A stretch of 64,000 nucleotides of DNA, taken from the NCBI RefSeq assembly GCF_001509795.1, contig NZ_LLZN01000002.1, positions 400,671-464,670 of the forward strand, written 5' to 3'. The stretch's first letter is position 1, and each line of letters opens with the position of its first letter. Origin of the DNA: Streptomyces sp. NRRL WC-3605. GTDB taxonomy: Bacteria; Actinomycetota; Actinomycetes; Streptomycetales; Streptomycetaceae. Made by a program: the position numbers and the translations under genes. Below, piece after piece: positions 17,036 through 25,323 of this stretch. A model generated the notes under the pieces. The model had not been told where the DNA came from, did not search any database, and worked only from the letters and a program-made list of their open reading frames with translations.

Positions 17036-17893
17036 GTGACAGCACTCTTCGCCCTGGCCACCAGTCTGCTCTGGGGTCTGGCGGACTTCGGCGGAGGCGT
17101 GCTGACCCGGCGCATCCCGGCGCTGACGGTGGTCGTCGTCTCGCAGGCGATCGCGGCGGCCGTCCTCGGTGTGGTCGTCCTGGCCACGGGCGCCTGGAGC
17201 GAGGCGGGACCGCGGCTGTGGTGGGCCGTAGCGGCCGGTCTGGTGGGCCCTGTCGCCCTGCTCTGCTTCTACAAGGCGCTCGCGCTCGGCCCCATGGGTG
17301 TGGTCTCCCCGCTCGGCACGGTGGGCGTGGCCGTCCCGGTCGGGGCGGGCCTTGTCCTGGGCGAGCGGCCCGGGCTCGTGCAGACGGCGGGGATCGCGGT
17401 GGCGGTGCTCGGTGTGGTCCTGGCGGGCGGACCGCAGCTGCGGGGCGCTCCCGTGCAGCGGCGGACGATCCTGCTCACACTGATCGCGGCCTTCGGCTTC
17501 GGCACCGTCTTCGTACTGGTGGCGGAGGCCTCGACCACCGTCACCGGCCTGTTCCTCGCGCTCTTCGTCCAGCGCGTCGTCAACGTGGGGGCGGGTGGCC
17601 TCGCGCTGTACGTGTCGGTGCGGCGCGGGGCGCCCGCCCTCCCGGACGACGGCTTCCCCTGGTCCTCGCTGCCCGCGCTCGCTTTCGTCGGGCTCGCCGA
17701 CGTCGCCGCGAACGGCACCTATGTGGTCGCCGCACACCGTGGCCCGGTGACCATGGCCGCCGTGCTCGCCTCGCTCTATCCGGTGGTGACCGCCCTGGCG
17801 GCCCGGGGTGTGCTGCGGGAGCGGCTGGCGGGCGTGCAGGCGGCGGGTGCCGGGCTCGCCCTGGTGGGCACGGTGCTGCTGGCCGCGGGCTGA
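17036..17893 (+). CDS. EamA-family (DMT) transporter
   Basis: This 285-residue membrane protein has about ten helices in two EamA repeats. The first is ALFALATSLLWGLADFGGG onward. The second starts near LLTLIAAFGFGTVFVL. The characteristic ends are PLGTVGVAVPVGAGLVLGERP and SLYPVVTALAARGVLRERL. Such proteins usually export amino acids, amines or other metabolites. GTG at 17036 follows GCGAGG. Its divergent XRE-cupin partner probably controls it. Confidence 0.9.
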   Translation: MTALFALATSLLWGLADFGGGVLTRRIPALTVVVVSQAIAAAVLGVVVLATGAWSEAGPRLWWAVAAGLVGPVALLCFYKALALGPMGVVSPLGTVGVAVPVGAGLVLGERPGLVQTAGIAVAVLGVVLAGGPQLRGAPVQRRTILLTLIAAFGFGTVFVLVAEASTTVTGLFLALFVQRVVNVGAGGLALYVSVRRGAPALPDDGFPWSSLPALAFVGLADVAANGTYVVAAHRGPVTMAAVLASLYPVVTALAARGVLRERLAGVQAAGAGLALVGTVLLAAG

Positions 17894-17909
17894 CCCGCCG
17901 GGCGCCCGG

Positions 17910-18707
17910 TCAGGACTCGGTGGCCGGCTCCGCCAGTTCGGCGGTCGCCCGCTCGTCCAGCTCCGCCAGCCGCGCCACGGTCTCCTCGTCGAGGTCCGCC
18001 AGCGCCTGGAGCTGTCCGGGGGTGACCCCGTCCGGTATCGGCACCGGCGCCGGGGTCCGCAGCGGCGGCTGCCAGCCGTCCTCGGGCGTCCAGCGCCGTA
18101 CGACACGGGCGGGCGCGCCCGCCACCACGGCGTGGTCCGGCACCGTGCCACGCACCACCGCGCCGGCGGCGACCACGACGTTCCGCCCGATGGTGGCCCC
18201 CGGCAGGATCACGGCGCCGGTGCCGATCCAGCAGCCGGGGCCGATCTCGACCGGCTCCATCCGCGGCCACTGCCGCCCGATGGGCTCGTGCGGGTCGTCG
18301 TAGGAGTGGTTCGTGGAGGTGACGTAGACGTACGGCCCGAAGTAGCAGTCGCTGCCGATGGTCACCGTCGTGTCGGCGATGACGTGGCTGCCGCGGCCGA
18401 GGACGACGCCGTCGCCGATGCGCAGGATCGGTTCCGGGCCGAGGTCGAGGTCGGGCATCAGTCCGGCCGTCAGGGTGACCTGCTCGGCGACGATGCAGTG
18501 CGAGCCGAGGTGGATCCACGGTTCGCCGAAGACGGTGCCGAGCGGGAAGGCCAGCCGGGTGGCCTCGCCGAGGGAGCCGAACCGGAAGCGGCCGGGGTGC
18601 TCCGCGGTCACCGAACCCGTGCGCTGCACCCAGGCCCAGCCCGCGTGGACGGCGCGCTGCGCCAGTCGGCGTCGCCAGGATGAGAACGTGTTCTTGCGCT
18701 TGGGCAC
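17910..18707 (-). CDS. acyltransferase with left-handed beta-helix
   Basis: This 265-residue protein has hexapeptide repeats typical of LbH acetyl/acyltransferases: ILRIGDGVVLGRGSHVIADT, VTIGSDCYFGPYVYV, EIGPGCWIGTGAVILPGATI and NVVVAAGAVVRG, ending AGAPARVVRRW. The TSTNHSYDDP loop has the catalytic-type His seen in WbbJ-like O-acetyltransferases. A C-terminal acidic helix (LADLDEETVARLAELDERA) is an add-on. The acceptor is unknown. The gene is divergent from the gamma carbonic anhydrase-like gene. Confidence 0.86.
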   Translation of the reverse strand: MPKRKNTFSSWRRRLAQRAVHAGWAWVQRTGSVTAEHPGRFRFGSLGEATRLAFPLGTVFGEPWIHLGSHCIVAEQVTLTAGLMPDLDLGPEPILRIGDGVVLGRGSHVIADTTVTIGSDCYFGPYVYVTSTNHSYDDPHEPIGRQWPRMEPVEIGPGCWIGTGAVILPGATIGRNVVVAAGAVVRGTVPDHAVVAGAPARVVRRWTPEDGWQPPLRTPAPVPIPDGVTPGQLQALADLDEETVARLAELDERATAELAEPATES

Positions 18708-18823
18708 GGCCTCACGGTACTGAGCGTTCGCGTTCGTGATGAGGCCGAGGGCCTGTGATCTTCGCCCTACCGGGTGGCGTACGGTGCGCAGTGTCGACGA
18801 CGTTCGCGGTGGAGGAGAGGGCG

Positions 18824-19360
18824 ATGACGGACAAGGCGCTGGTCATGGGGATCGCGGGACGGGAGCCCAGGATCGACGGTTCCGCGTTCGTGGCGCCGAC
18901 GGCGTCCGTGATCGGGGACGTCACCCTGGAGGCGGGCGCCAGCGTCTGGTACGGCGCGGTGGTGCGCGGCGACGTGGAGGCGGTCTCCGTCGGGGAGCAG
19001 GCCAACATCCAGGACAACTGCACGCTGCACGCCGACCCCGGTTTCCCGGTGCGCGTGGGCGCCCGGGTATCTGTCGGGCACAACGCGGTGGTGCACGGGG
19101 CGACCGTCGAGGACGACTGTCTCGTCGGCATGGGCGCGACCGTGCTGAACGGCGCGGTGATCGGGGCGGGCTCGCTGGTGGCCGCGCAGGCACTGGTGCC
19201 GCAGGGGATGGTCGTGCCGCCGGGGTCGCTGGTGGCCGGCGTACCGGCGAAGGTGAAGCGGCCGCTCACCGAGGAGGAGCGGCAGGGGGTCACGCTCAAC
19301 GGCACGATGTACGCCGAACTGGCCAAGGCCCACCGGGAGGAGCACGAGGGGCGCGGCTGA
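18824..19360 (+). CDS. gamma carbonic anhydrase-like protein
   Basis: This 178-residue protein of the YrdA/PaaY/gamma-carbonic anhydrase family is built of hexapeptide repeats: GSAFVAPTASVIGDV, SVWYGAVVRGDVEAVSVG, ANIQDNCTLHADPG, and VSVGHNAVVHGATVEDDCLVGMGATV. The three zinc-type histidines (H in TLHAD, in VGHNAVVHG) are present. The ATG at 18824 is chosen because GGAGGAGAGG lies just upstream. The function could be carbonic anhydrase or a thioesterase accessory. Confidence 0.88.
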   Translation: MTDKALVMGIAGREPRIDGSAFVAPTASVIGDVTLEAGASVWYGAVVRGDVEAVSVGEQANIQDNCTLHADPGFPVRVGARVSVGHNAVVHGATVEDDCLVGMGATVLNGAVIGAGSLVAAQALVPQGMVVPPGSLVAGVPAKVKRPLTEEERQGVTLNGTMYAELAKAHREEHEGRG

Positions 19361-19396
19361 GACCCGGCGCGCCCGCCGCCCCGGGCCCGGGGGCGC

Positions 19397-20047
19397 TCAG
19401 TCGCGCGCGGGCACCGGCGCGGGTTCCGCCTCCTGGTGGGCGGTCCCCGCCTTGGCGGCCTTGCGCTTGACGATGAGGAACGAGGCGAGGCCGATCAGGA
19501 CCGCCGCGACCAGTCCCAGCCAGGAGAAGCGCTTCAGCCAGGACTCGGCGACCACGCCGACGTAGTAGATGACGGCGGTCGTGCCGCCCGCCCAGAGGAT
19601 TCCGCCGAGCACGTTCGCGGTCAGGAACTTCCAGTACGGCATGCGCAGGACGCCCGCGAGGGGTCCGGCGAAGATGCGCAGGAGGGCGACGAAGCGGCCG
19701 AAGAAGACCGCCCACATCCCCCACTTCTGGAAGGACCGTTCGGCCGTCGCGATGTGCCCCTCGCTGAAGTGCTTGGGGAACTTCGCGCCCAGCCAGGCCA
19801 GCAGGGGCCTGCCGCCCTTGCGGCCGATGGCGTAGCCGATGGAGTCGCCGATGATCGCGCCGGCGCTCGCGCAGGCACCGAGCACGAAGGGGTCGATCTC
19901 GCCGTGCTGCGAGGCGAGCAGGGCGGACGAGACCAGGATGATCTCGCCGGGGAGCGGGATGCCCAGGCTCTCCAGTCCGATGACCAGGCCGACCAGAAGG
20001 TAGATCGCCAGCGGGGGCACCGTTTCGAGCCATTCCTGGACGTGCAA
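19397..20047 (-). CDS. DedA-family membrane protein
   Basis: This 216-residue protein of the DedA/SNARE-associated family is implicated in lipid flipping and membrane homeostasis. It has the family core FGRFVALLRIFAGPLAGVLRM and an early ESLGIPLPGEIILVSS re-entrant loop. Hydrophobic helices follow, then a basic tail. The start is a TTG at 20047, supported by GAGGAAG a few bases upstream and by the lack of a suitable ATG or GTG, so this is a non-standard start. The gene has no evident operon partner. Confidence 0.9.
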   Translation of the reverse strand: MHVQEWLETVPPLAIYLLVGLVIGLESLGIPLPGEIILVSSALLASQHGEIDPFVLGACASAGAIIGDSIGYAIGRKGGRPLLAWLGAKFPKHFSEGHIATAERSFQKWGMWAVFFGRFVALLRIFAGPLAGVLRMPYWKFLTANVLGGILWAGGTTAVIYYVGVVAESWLKRFSWLGLVAAVLIGLASFLIVKRKAAKAGTAHQEAEPAPVPARD

Positions 20048-20228
20048 CGCCGCTTCCTCTCGTGTGCCTGACCCTGCGTTCCCGGGCGCCCGCTTCGCGG
20101 TGGGCGCGCGTCGGGGAAGCCTACCCGCTCTGTTGGACGTCCCAGGCGGCGCCCGGGTTGCGTCCGCACCGGCCGTCGCACGCGTGCGGTCCGCCGCGAG
20201 CCGGGGCGCGCGTGCCCGGCGGTGTCGC
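20048..20228. other. intergenic, nothing recognised
   Basis: These 181 bases separate the DedA start from the thioesterase stop. They should hold the DedA promoter. I see no clear hairpin or small gene. Confidence 0.4.
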
Positions 20229-20681
20229 TCAGCCGTTCGGCCGCAGGGTCCAGATCGCCGTCATCTCGCCGGTCACGGCGCCGTCCGCGCGGCGGATCTC
20301 GATCGTCACCGGGAACTCGGGCCGCTCCCCGGCGTCGAGCTGCGCGACGACGTCGGCGGCCGGGCGGCCCAGGGTCGCGGTGGCCGTCACGGTTCCCATG
20401 GCGAGCCTGCGGTAGGAGATCTCGGCGCTGACGGCGAGCGGCACGGCGCGGGCCAGCTGGTCCCCGAACGCGGACAGCACGATGGCCCCGCCCGCCGACT
20501 CGCCGAGCGTGAACATGGCGCCGGCGTGCGGCCCGCCCACGTGGTTGTGGAACGCGCTCTGGTCCGGCAGGACCACCACGGCCCGCTCGGGGGTGATCTC
20601 CACGAACTCGATGTGCAGGGTCCGGGCCATGGGCACGGTGGCGACGAGCAACTCGCCGACGGACAGCTGGTCTGCGCTCAT
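20229..20681 (-). CDS. hotdog-fold thioesterase (PaaI/DUF4442-like)
   Basis: This 150-residue single hotdog domain protein has FHNHVGGPHAGAMFTLGESAGG, matching the catalytic helix of PaaI/YiiD-type acyl-CoA thioesterases, with VSAEISYRRLAMG and EFPVTIEIRRADG in the sheet. The ATG at 20681 begins MSADQLSVGELL. Ten bases upstream of it lies a perfect palindrome, TTACTCGCGAGTAA, that looks like a TetR-type operator. This suggests control by an acyl-CoA or fatty-acid-responsive repressor, though no such gene is adjacent. Confidence 0.84.
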   Translation of the reverse strand: MSADQLSVGELLVATVPMARTLHIEFVEITPERAVVVLPDQSAFHNHVGGPHAGAMFTLGESAGGAIVLSAFGDQLARAVPLAVSAEISYRRLAMGTVTATATLGRPAADVVAQLDAGERPEFPVTIEIRRADGAVTGEMTAIWTLRPNG

Positions 20682-20691
20682 GACGGTCACG

Positions 20692-20705
20692 TTACTCGCG
20701 AGTAA
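20692..20705. promoter_or_regulatory. 14 bp perfect palindrome, probable TetR-type operator
   Basis: TTACTCGCGAGTAA is a perfect palindrome 10 bases upstream of the thioesterase ATG and 128 bases upstream of the divergent MFS gene. Palindromes of this type are typical of TetR regulators of fatty-acid and acyl-CoA genes in actinobacteria. Confidence 0.55.
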
Positions 20706-20796
20706 GGGCGGACGACAGACTCCCGTGACGCACCCCTCACCGAGGTCCGCGCGCGCCGTCCCGAGCCCCCCTCCCGATCGTGACCTGCGCATCGGC

Positions 20797-20826
20797 TTGG
20801 CAAACAGAGGGGCGGACGGCGATAGT
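20797..20826 (+). promoter_or_regulatory. leaderless promoter of MFS gene
   Basis: TTGGCA at 20797-20802 and GATAGT at 20821-20826 are 18 bases apart. The GTG start at 20833 lies 7 bases beyond the -10. This is close to the ideal spacing for a leaderless SigHrdB-type transcript, and no ribosome site is present. Confidence 0.6.
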
Positions 20827-20832
20827 CGGCCG

Positions 20833-22143
20833 GTGACCCGCGCCGCCCCTCCTCCCCGCCGCACCCGCCGCTCCCGTCGACCCGACTGGGCCGGCCGCAA
20901 CTACAGCCTGCTGACCGCCTCGGCGTTCGTCACCAACCTCGGCAGCAACGGCGCCCTGATCGCGGCCGCCTTCGCCGTCCTGGAGGCGGGCGGCGACGGC
21001 GGTGACGTCGGCCTGGTCGCCGCCTCCCGGACCCTGCCCCTGGTGCTCTTCCTGCTGATCGGCGGCGCCGTCGCGGACCGGCTCCCCCGGCACCGGGTGA
21101 TGGTCGCGGCCAACGCCCTCAACTGCGTCTCGCAGGCGGTCTTCGCCGCGCTCGTCCTCACCGGCGAGGCCCGGCTGTGGCAGATGATGCTGCTCACCGC
21201 GCTCGGCGGCACCGGCCAGGCGTTCTTCAGCCCGGCCGCCGAGGGCATGCTGCTGTCGTCGGTGCGTGGGGAGCAGGCGGGCCGCGCGTTCGCGGTGTTC
21301 CGGATGGCGATGCAGGGCGCGGCCGTCGGCGGCGCGGCGCTCGGCGGTGCCATGGTGGCGGCGCTGGGGCCGGGCTGGGTGCTGGCGGCGGACGCTGCCG
21401 CCTTCGCGGTCGCCGGGTCGATGCGGGCCCTGCTGGACGTCAGCGGGGTGGCGCGGCGCGCGCCCGGCGGCGGCATGCTCTCCGATCTGCGCGAGGGCTG
21501 GCGGGAGTTCGTGGGACGGCCGTGGCTCTGGGGTGTGGTCGTCCAGTTCTCCGTCGCCAACGCGGTGGTCGCGGCGGCCGACGCGGTCTACGGCCCGCTC
21601 GTCGCCCGGGACCACCTCGGCGGGGCCGGCCCGTGGGGTGTGGCCCTGGGGTTCTTCGGCGCGGGCACGGTGGCCGGCGCGCTGCTCATGACGCGCTGGC
21701 AGCCGCGCCGCCTGCTCCTCGCCGGCACCCTGTGCGTCTTCCCGCTGGCCCTGCCGTCCGCGGCGCTCGCCGTGCCGGTGCCGGTGGGCGCGCTGTGCGC
21801 GGTGATGTTCCTGACCGGCGTGACGCTGGAGGTGTTCGGCGTCTCCTGGATGACCGCGCTCCACCAGGAGATACCGGAGGACAAGCTGTCCCGGGTCTCC
21901 GCCTACGACTGGTTCGGCTCGATCGCCATGGTCCCGCTGGCGACGGCCCTCGCCGGCCCGGCGGAGACCGCGTTCGGGCGCACCCCGGCGCTGTGGGGCT
22001 GCGCAGCGCTGATCGTGGTGGTCACCGCGGCGGTCCTGTGCGTGCCGGACGTGCGCAATCTGCGCCGCCGCAGCAAGCCGGTGACGTCGGGCGGCACCGG
22101 CACCCCGGCGGGCACGGAGACTCCGGCCGAGGGGATCGGCTGA
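20833..22143 (+). CDS. MFS transporter (enterobactin exporter EntS-like / MFS_3)
   Basis: This 436-residue protein has about twelve membrane helices, after a basic N-terminus RRTRRSRRPDWAGRNY. The MFS loop GGAVADRLPRHRVMVAAN, the helix LTALGGTGQAFFSPAAEGML, and the later ALHQEIPEDKLSRVSAYDW segment are typical of the MFS_3 branch, which includes EntS and multidrug-type exporters. The substrate cannot be deduced. The GTG at 20833 is used because the promoter spacing suggests a leaderless mRNA. Confidence 0.88.
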   Translation: MTRAAPPPRRTRRSRRPDWAGRNYSLLTASAFVTNLGSNGALIAAAFAVLEAGGDGGDVGLVAASRTLPLVLFLLIGGAVADRLPRHRVMVAANALNCVSQAVFAALVLTGEARLWQMMLLTALGGTGQAFFSPAAEGMLLSSVRGEQAGRAFAVFRMAMQGAAVGGAALGGAMVAALGPGWVLAADAAAFAVAGSMRALLDVSGVARRAPGGGMLSDLREGWREFVGRPWLWGVVVQFSVANAVVAAADAVYGPLVARDHLGGAGPWGVALGFFGAGTVAGALLMTRWQPRRLLLAGTLCVFPLALPSAALAVPVPVGALCAVMFLTGVTLEVFGVSWMTALHQEIPEDKLSRVSAYDWFGSIAMVPLATALAGPAETAFGRTPALWGCAALIVVVTAAVLCVPDVRNLRRRSKPVTSGGTGTPAGTETPAEGIG

Positions 22144-22177
22144 CGGCACCGGCCCTTCGGGCGTGGCTTCCGACCGG

Positions 22178-23023
22178 TCAGCCGATGCCGAACGCCCCCT
22201 CGGGCGGCTCCGGCGACGGGACGGCCTCCGCGTCCCGCACGGGACGCGCCGCCCCCATGAAGGCCCGCACCCCGGCGCCGTGCTCCACACGGGCCGGGAA
22301 CGCGTCGCCCGCGGTCAGCCGGGCCAGGGCGGCCGTGTCCACGGGCCGGTGCGCGGCGACCAGGACGGCGTTCCCGAAGCGCCGCCCGCGCAGCACGGCC
22401 GGTTCCGCGATCATGGCGAGCTCCTCGAAGACGGTGGCCAGGTTGGCCAGTTGGGAGCGCAGGAAGGCGAACGGCGCGGCGTCGGCGAGGTTGGCGAGGT
22501 AGACGCCGTCGCCGCGGAGCACCCGGGCGGCGGCACGGGCGTACTCGACGGACGTGACGTGCCCGGGCACCCGCGAGCCCCCGAACACGTCGGCGACGAG
22601 CACGTCCGCGGACTCCGCGGGGGCGGCGTCGAGCCACGCCCGCGCGTCGGCGGCGTGCGTGGTGATGTCGGCGCCGGCGGGCGTCGGCAGATGCTCCAGG
22701 ACCAGGTCGAGCAGCGCGCCGTCGAGTTCCACGACGTGCTGCCGGGAGCCCGGCCGGGTGGCGGCGACGTATCGGGGCAGGGTGAGTGCCCCGCCCCCGA
22801 GATGCACCACGTCCAGGGCGCGCCCCGGCTCCGCCACGGCGTCCAGTGCGTGCCCGACCCGGCGCACGTACTCGAACTCCAGATGCGTGGGCTCGTCGAG
22901 ATCGACGTACGACTGCGGAGCCCCGTCGACGGTGAGCAGCCAGGCCCGTTCCCGGTCGACGTCGGGCATGAGCTTGGCGAAGCCGTGCCCGGTGGCCGCG
23001 GCGACGGGTCTGGAGTCGTTCAC
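22178..23023 (-). CDS. spermidine synthase-like methyltransferase-fold protein
   Basis: This 281-residue protein has a spermidine synthase-like Rossmann fold: DVVHLGGGALTLPRYVAATRPG (SAM-type glycine loop), VELDGALLDLVLEHL, and DVLVADVFGGSRVPGHVTS. It lacks a clear N-terminal tetramerisation domain and a complete polyamine gatekeeping loop, as in many actinobacterial fused-type homologues of unknown substrate. GTG at 23023 is chosen from frame and homologous start (NDSRPVAAATG). It lies just upstream of tuf3's terminator on the same strand. Confidence 0.8.
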   Translation of the reverse strand: MNDSRPVAAATGHGFAKLMPDVDRERAWLLTVDGAPQSYVDLDEPTHLEFEYVRRVGHALDAVAEPGRALDVVHLGGGALTLPRYVAATRPGSRQHVVELDGALLDLVLEHLPTPAGADITTHAADARAWLDAAPAESADVLVADVFGGSRVPGHVTSVEYARAAARVLRGDGVYLANLADAAPFAFLRSQLANLATVFEELAMIAEPAVLRGRRFGNAVLVAAHRPVDTAALARLTAGDAFPARVEHGAGVRAFMGAARPVRDAEAVPSPEPPEGAFGIG

Positions 23024-23060
23024 TCCCCCATTGTGGGGCGCCTCCGTCCCGGCACCGGCA

Positions 23061-23101
23061 CGGGGGCCGTGCGCCCGGTCGTCCCGGTCGCGCGGCCCCC
23101 G
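23061..23101 (-). terminator. probable tuf3 terminator
   Basis: A stem of CGGGGGCC with a complementary GGCCCCCG, extended by GCGC pairs across a two-base bulge, begins 6 bases past the tuf3 stop. It has no U-tract, as is usual for Streptomyces. Confidence 0.55.
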
Positions 23102-23106
23102 GCCCG

Positions 23107-24276
23107 TCACACGACGGCGGTCACCGTCCCGGCTCCGACGGTCCTGCCGCCCTCACGGATGGCGAACCCGAGTCCGGGCTCCAACGGCACCTCGCGCCCC
23201 AGCTCGACGGTCATCGTGACGGTCTCGCCGGGCCGGGCGACGGCCGCCTCACCGAGGTCGACGTCCCCCACCACGTCCGCGGTGCGGATGTAGAACTGCG
23301 GCCGGTACCCGGTGGACAGCGGCGTCGAGCGGCCGCCCTCCCGGGTCGACAGCACGTAGACCTGCGCCGTGAAGCGGCTGCGCGGCTCCACGCTGCCGGG
23401 GGCGGCCACCACGTGTCCGCGCCGGACGGCGTCCCGGGGGACGCCGCGCAGCAGCAGCGCCACGTTGTCACCCGCCTGGGCCTCGTCCATGGGCTTGCCG
23501 AAGGTCTCCAGGCCGGTCACCACGGTCTCCACTGCGGCGCCGAGCACCTCGACCCGGTCGCCGACGCGGACGGTCCCCCGCTCCACGGCGCCGGTCACCA
23601 CGGTCCCCCGGCCGGTGATGGTCAGGACGTTCTCGACGGGCAGCAGGAACGGCGCGTCGACGTACCGCTCCGGCATGGGCACATAGGTGTCCACCGCGTC
23701 GAGCAGCGCCTCGACGGCCGCCGTCCACTGGGGGTCGCCCTCCAGCGCCTTGAGCCCCGAGACCCGTACGACGGGCGCGGCGTCGCCGCCGTAGCCGTGC
23801 TCGCTGAGCAGGTCCCGGACCTCCAGCTCGACGAGGTCGAGCAGCTCCGGGTCACCGGCGTCGGCCTTGTTGAGGGCGACGACGATGTGGTCGACGCCCA
23901 CCTGCCGGGCCAGCAGCACGTGCTCGGCGGTCTGCGGCATGATGCCGTCGAGCGCGGAGACGACGAGGATCGCCCCGTCGAGCTGGGCTGCGCCGGTGAC
24001 CATGTTCTTCACGTAGTCGGCGTGGCCCGGCATGTCGACGTGCGCGTAGTGGCGGGTGTCGGTCTCGTACTCGACGTGCGCGATGTTGATGGTGATGCCG
24101 CGGGCGGCCTCCTCCGGCGCCCGGTCGATGCGGTCGAACGGCACGAAGGTGCCGGAGCCGCGCTCGGCGAGGACCTTGGTGATGGCGGCGGTCAGGGTGG
24201 TCTTGCCGTGGTCGACGTGGCCCATCGTGCCGATGTTCAGATGCGGCTTGGTACGCACGTACGCCGTCTTGGACAT
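23107..24276 (-). CDS. tuf3: elongation factor Tu, divergent paralogue (EF-Tu3)
   Basis: This 389-residue GTPase delivers aminoacyl-tRNA to the ribosome. G1 is GHVDHGKT at residues 19-26, RGIT is at 59-62, the G3 motif reads DMPGH at 81-85 (Met where most EF-Tu have Cys), and NKAD is at 136-139. Domains 2 and 3 are complete. The effector region ([17 protein letters not shown]) and several positions differ from the major Streptomyces EF-Tu1. No rpsL/rpsG/fusA neighbours are present, so this is the extra copy known in streptomycetes as tuf3. In S. coelicolor that copy is dispensable and reported to be under positive stringent control. Confidence 0.93.
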   Translation of the reverse strand: MSKTAYVRTKPHLNIGTMGHVDHGKTTLTAAITKVLAERGSGTFVPFDRIDRAPEEAARGITINIAHVEYETDTRHYAHVDMPGHADYVKNMVTGAAQLDGAILVVSALDGIMPQTAEHVLLARQVGVDHIVVALNKADAGDPELLDLVELEVRDLLSEHGYGGDAAPVVRVSGLKALEGDPQWTAAVEALLDAVDTYVPMPERYVDAPFLLPVENVLTITGRGTVVTGAVERGTVRVGDRVEVLGAAVETVVTGLETFGKPMDEAQAGDNVALLLRGVPRDAVRRGHVVAAPGSVEPRSRFTAQVYVLSTREGGRSTPLSTGYRPQFYIRTADVVGDVDLGEAAVARPGETVTMTVELGREVPLEPGLGFAIREGGRTVGAGTVTAVV

Positions 24277-24552
24277 GGGTGTACTCCGAAGTCTGACGTC
24301 TCAGGACGTCTCCGTGAGAAGAGCGGGGACCCCGTGGAGCCGCCGACCCTCCCCCTGCGGGGTCCGCCGGGCTTTCCGGGGAGGGTCAGCTTCGGGCGCC
24401 GTCGACGGCGGCCAGGAAGACGGGAACGGCAGCCTTCGGCGTATCCGCGACTGCGGATGCGGCGAGGACGAAGGCGTACCGGAACATGACGCCGATCATC
24501 GCCGAGGCCGCTCCCGGCGTCGAACGGTTTTCCGGCTCGCCGGACCGGGTGG
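24277..24552. promoter_or_regulatory. tuf3 upstream region with inverted repeats
   Basis: These 276 bases must hold the tuf3 promoter. Visible structures are GACGTCTC repeated at 24295-24302 and 24305-24312, a 10 bp perfect inverted repeat (GACCCTCCCC at 24345-24354 against its complement at 24378-24387), and a nested hairpin at about 24433-24474 with ATCCGC/GCGGAT arms at 24443-24458. The last may terminate the upstream AlkD-like gene. The others lie where a regulator or leader structure of tuf3 would be. Confidence 0.45.
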
Positions 24553-25275
24553 TCAGGCCCCGATGTTCTTCAGCGCCTCACGCACGGACAGCGGGGCGAA
24601 CCGCTCGCCCTCGCGCGCCAGGAAGTCCCGTACGGCCTCCGGGTCGGTCTTGGCGTACTCGCGCAGGCACCAGCCGATGGCCTTGCGGACGAAGAAGTCG
24701 GGGTGGCCGGACTGGCGCAGGCAGTACGCGAACAGGCGCTCGGTGTCGGTGCGTTCCTTGTACCGGAGCTGGTGGAGGAGGGCGGTGCGGGCGACCCACA
24801 GGTCGTCGTCCTCGATCCAGGCGTCCATGTCCTCGGCCAGCGCGGGGTCGGCCGCGACGAGCCCGCCGACGACGTGCGCGGCGAGCGCGTCGACGGTGTC
24901 CCACCACGGCACCGTCGACACCAACTGCCGGGCCACCGGCAGGAACCCGGAGGACAGACGCGTCACATGCCGGCGCAGGTAGTCGACGGCGAAGTACTGG
25001 TACTCCCGCTCGGGCAGCCGCCAGCAGCGCAGCGCCACGGCGGTGCAGTCACGCTCGTCGGGGCGCGGGGTGCCCCGGACGACGGAGCGCGACAGGACGC
25101 GGCGCTCAGGAGTGGGGATGCCGAGGAACGGGGCCACGTCCTTCATGTACGCCCGCATGGCGGCGGCCCGTTCCGGGTCCGCGGCGGCCGCATAGGTGGT
25201 GGTCAGCCGCTCCATCACCGTGTCGGCCGGCACGCTGCGCGGCACGTCCGTCGCCCCCGCACCCGTCACTCTCAT
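24553..25275 (-). CDS. AlkD-like DNA alkylation repair protein
   Basis: This 240-residue all-helical HEAT-like protein resembles AlkC/AlkD DNA glycosylases that remove alkylated purines. Family segments are MKDVAPFLGIPTPERR, WRLPEREYQYFAVDYLRRH, WWDTVDALAAHVVGGL, and DLWVARTALLHQLRYKERTD followed by FFVRKAIGWCLREYAKTDPE. Trp/Asp residues of the DNA-facing groove (WWDTVD, WIEDDDLWVAR) are present. The ATG at 25275 is close to the divergent TVP38 gene, whose start is 48 bases away. Confidence 0.88.
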   Translation of the reverse strand: MRVTGAGATDVPRSVPADTVMERLTTTYAAAADPERAAAMRAYMKDVAPFLGIPTPERRVLSRSVVRGTPRPDERDCTAVALRCWRLPEREYQYFAVDYLRRHVTRLSSGFLPVARQLVSTVPWWDTVDALAAHVVGGLVAADPALAEDMDAWIEDDDLWVARTALLHQLRYKERTDTERLFAYCLRQSGHPDFFVRKAIGWCLREYAKTDPEAVRDFLAREGERFAPLSVREALKNIGA

Positions 25276-25311
25276 AGGACGACCATACGGCGATCACATG
25301 GCCACTTCGGT

Positions 25312-25317
25312 TACTGT
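25312..25317 (+). promoter_or_regulatory. -10 element of leaderless TVP38 gene
   Basis: TACTGT at 25312-25317 lies 6 bases before the ATG at 25324, and there is no ribosome site, so the transcript is probably leaderless. The -35 is not convincing. Confidence 0.4.
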
Positions 25318-25323
25318 CGCCGA

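Noticed and set aside
24703..25323. Long upstream extension of the TVP38 gene frame
   Set aside because: It runs through the AlkD-like gene on the other strand and has no membrane or family features. The leaderless promoter points to 25324.
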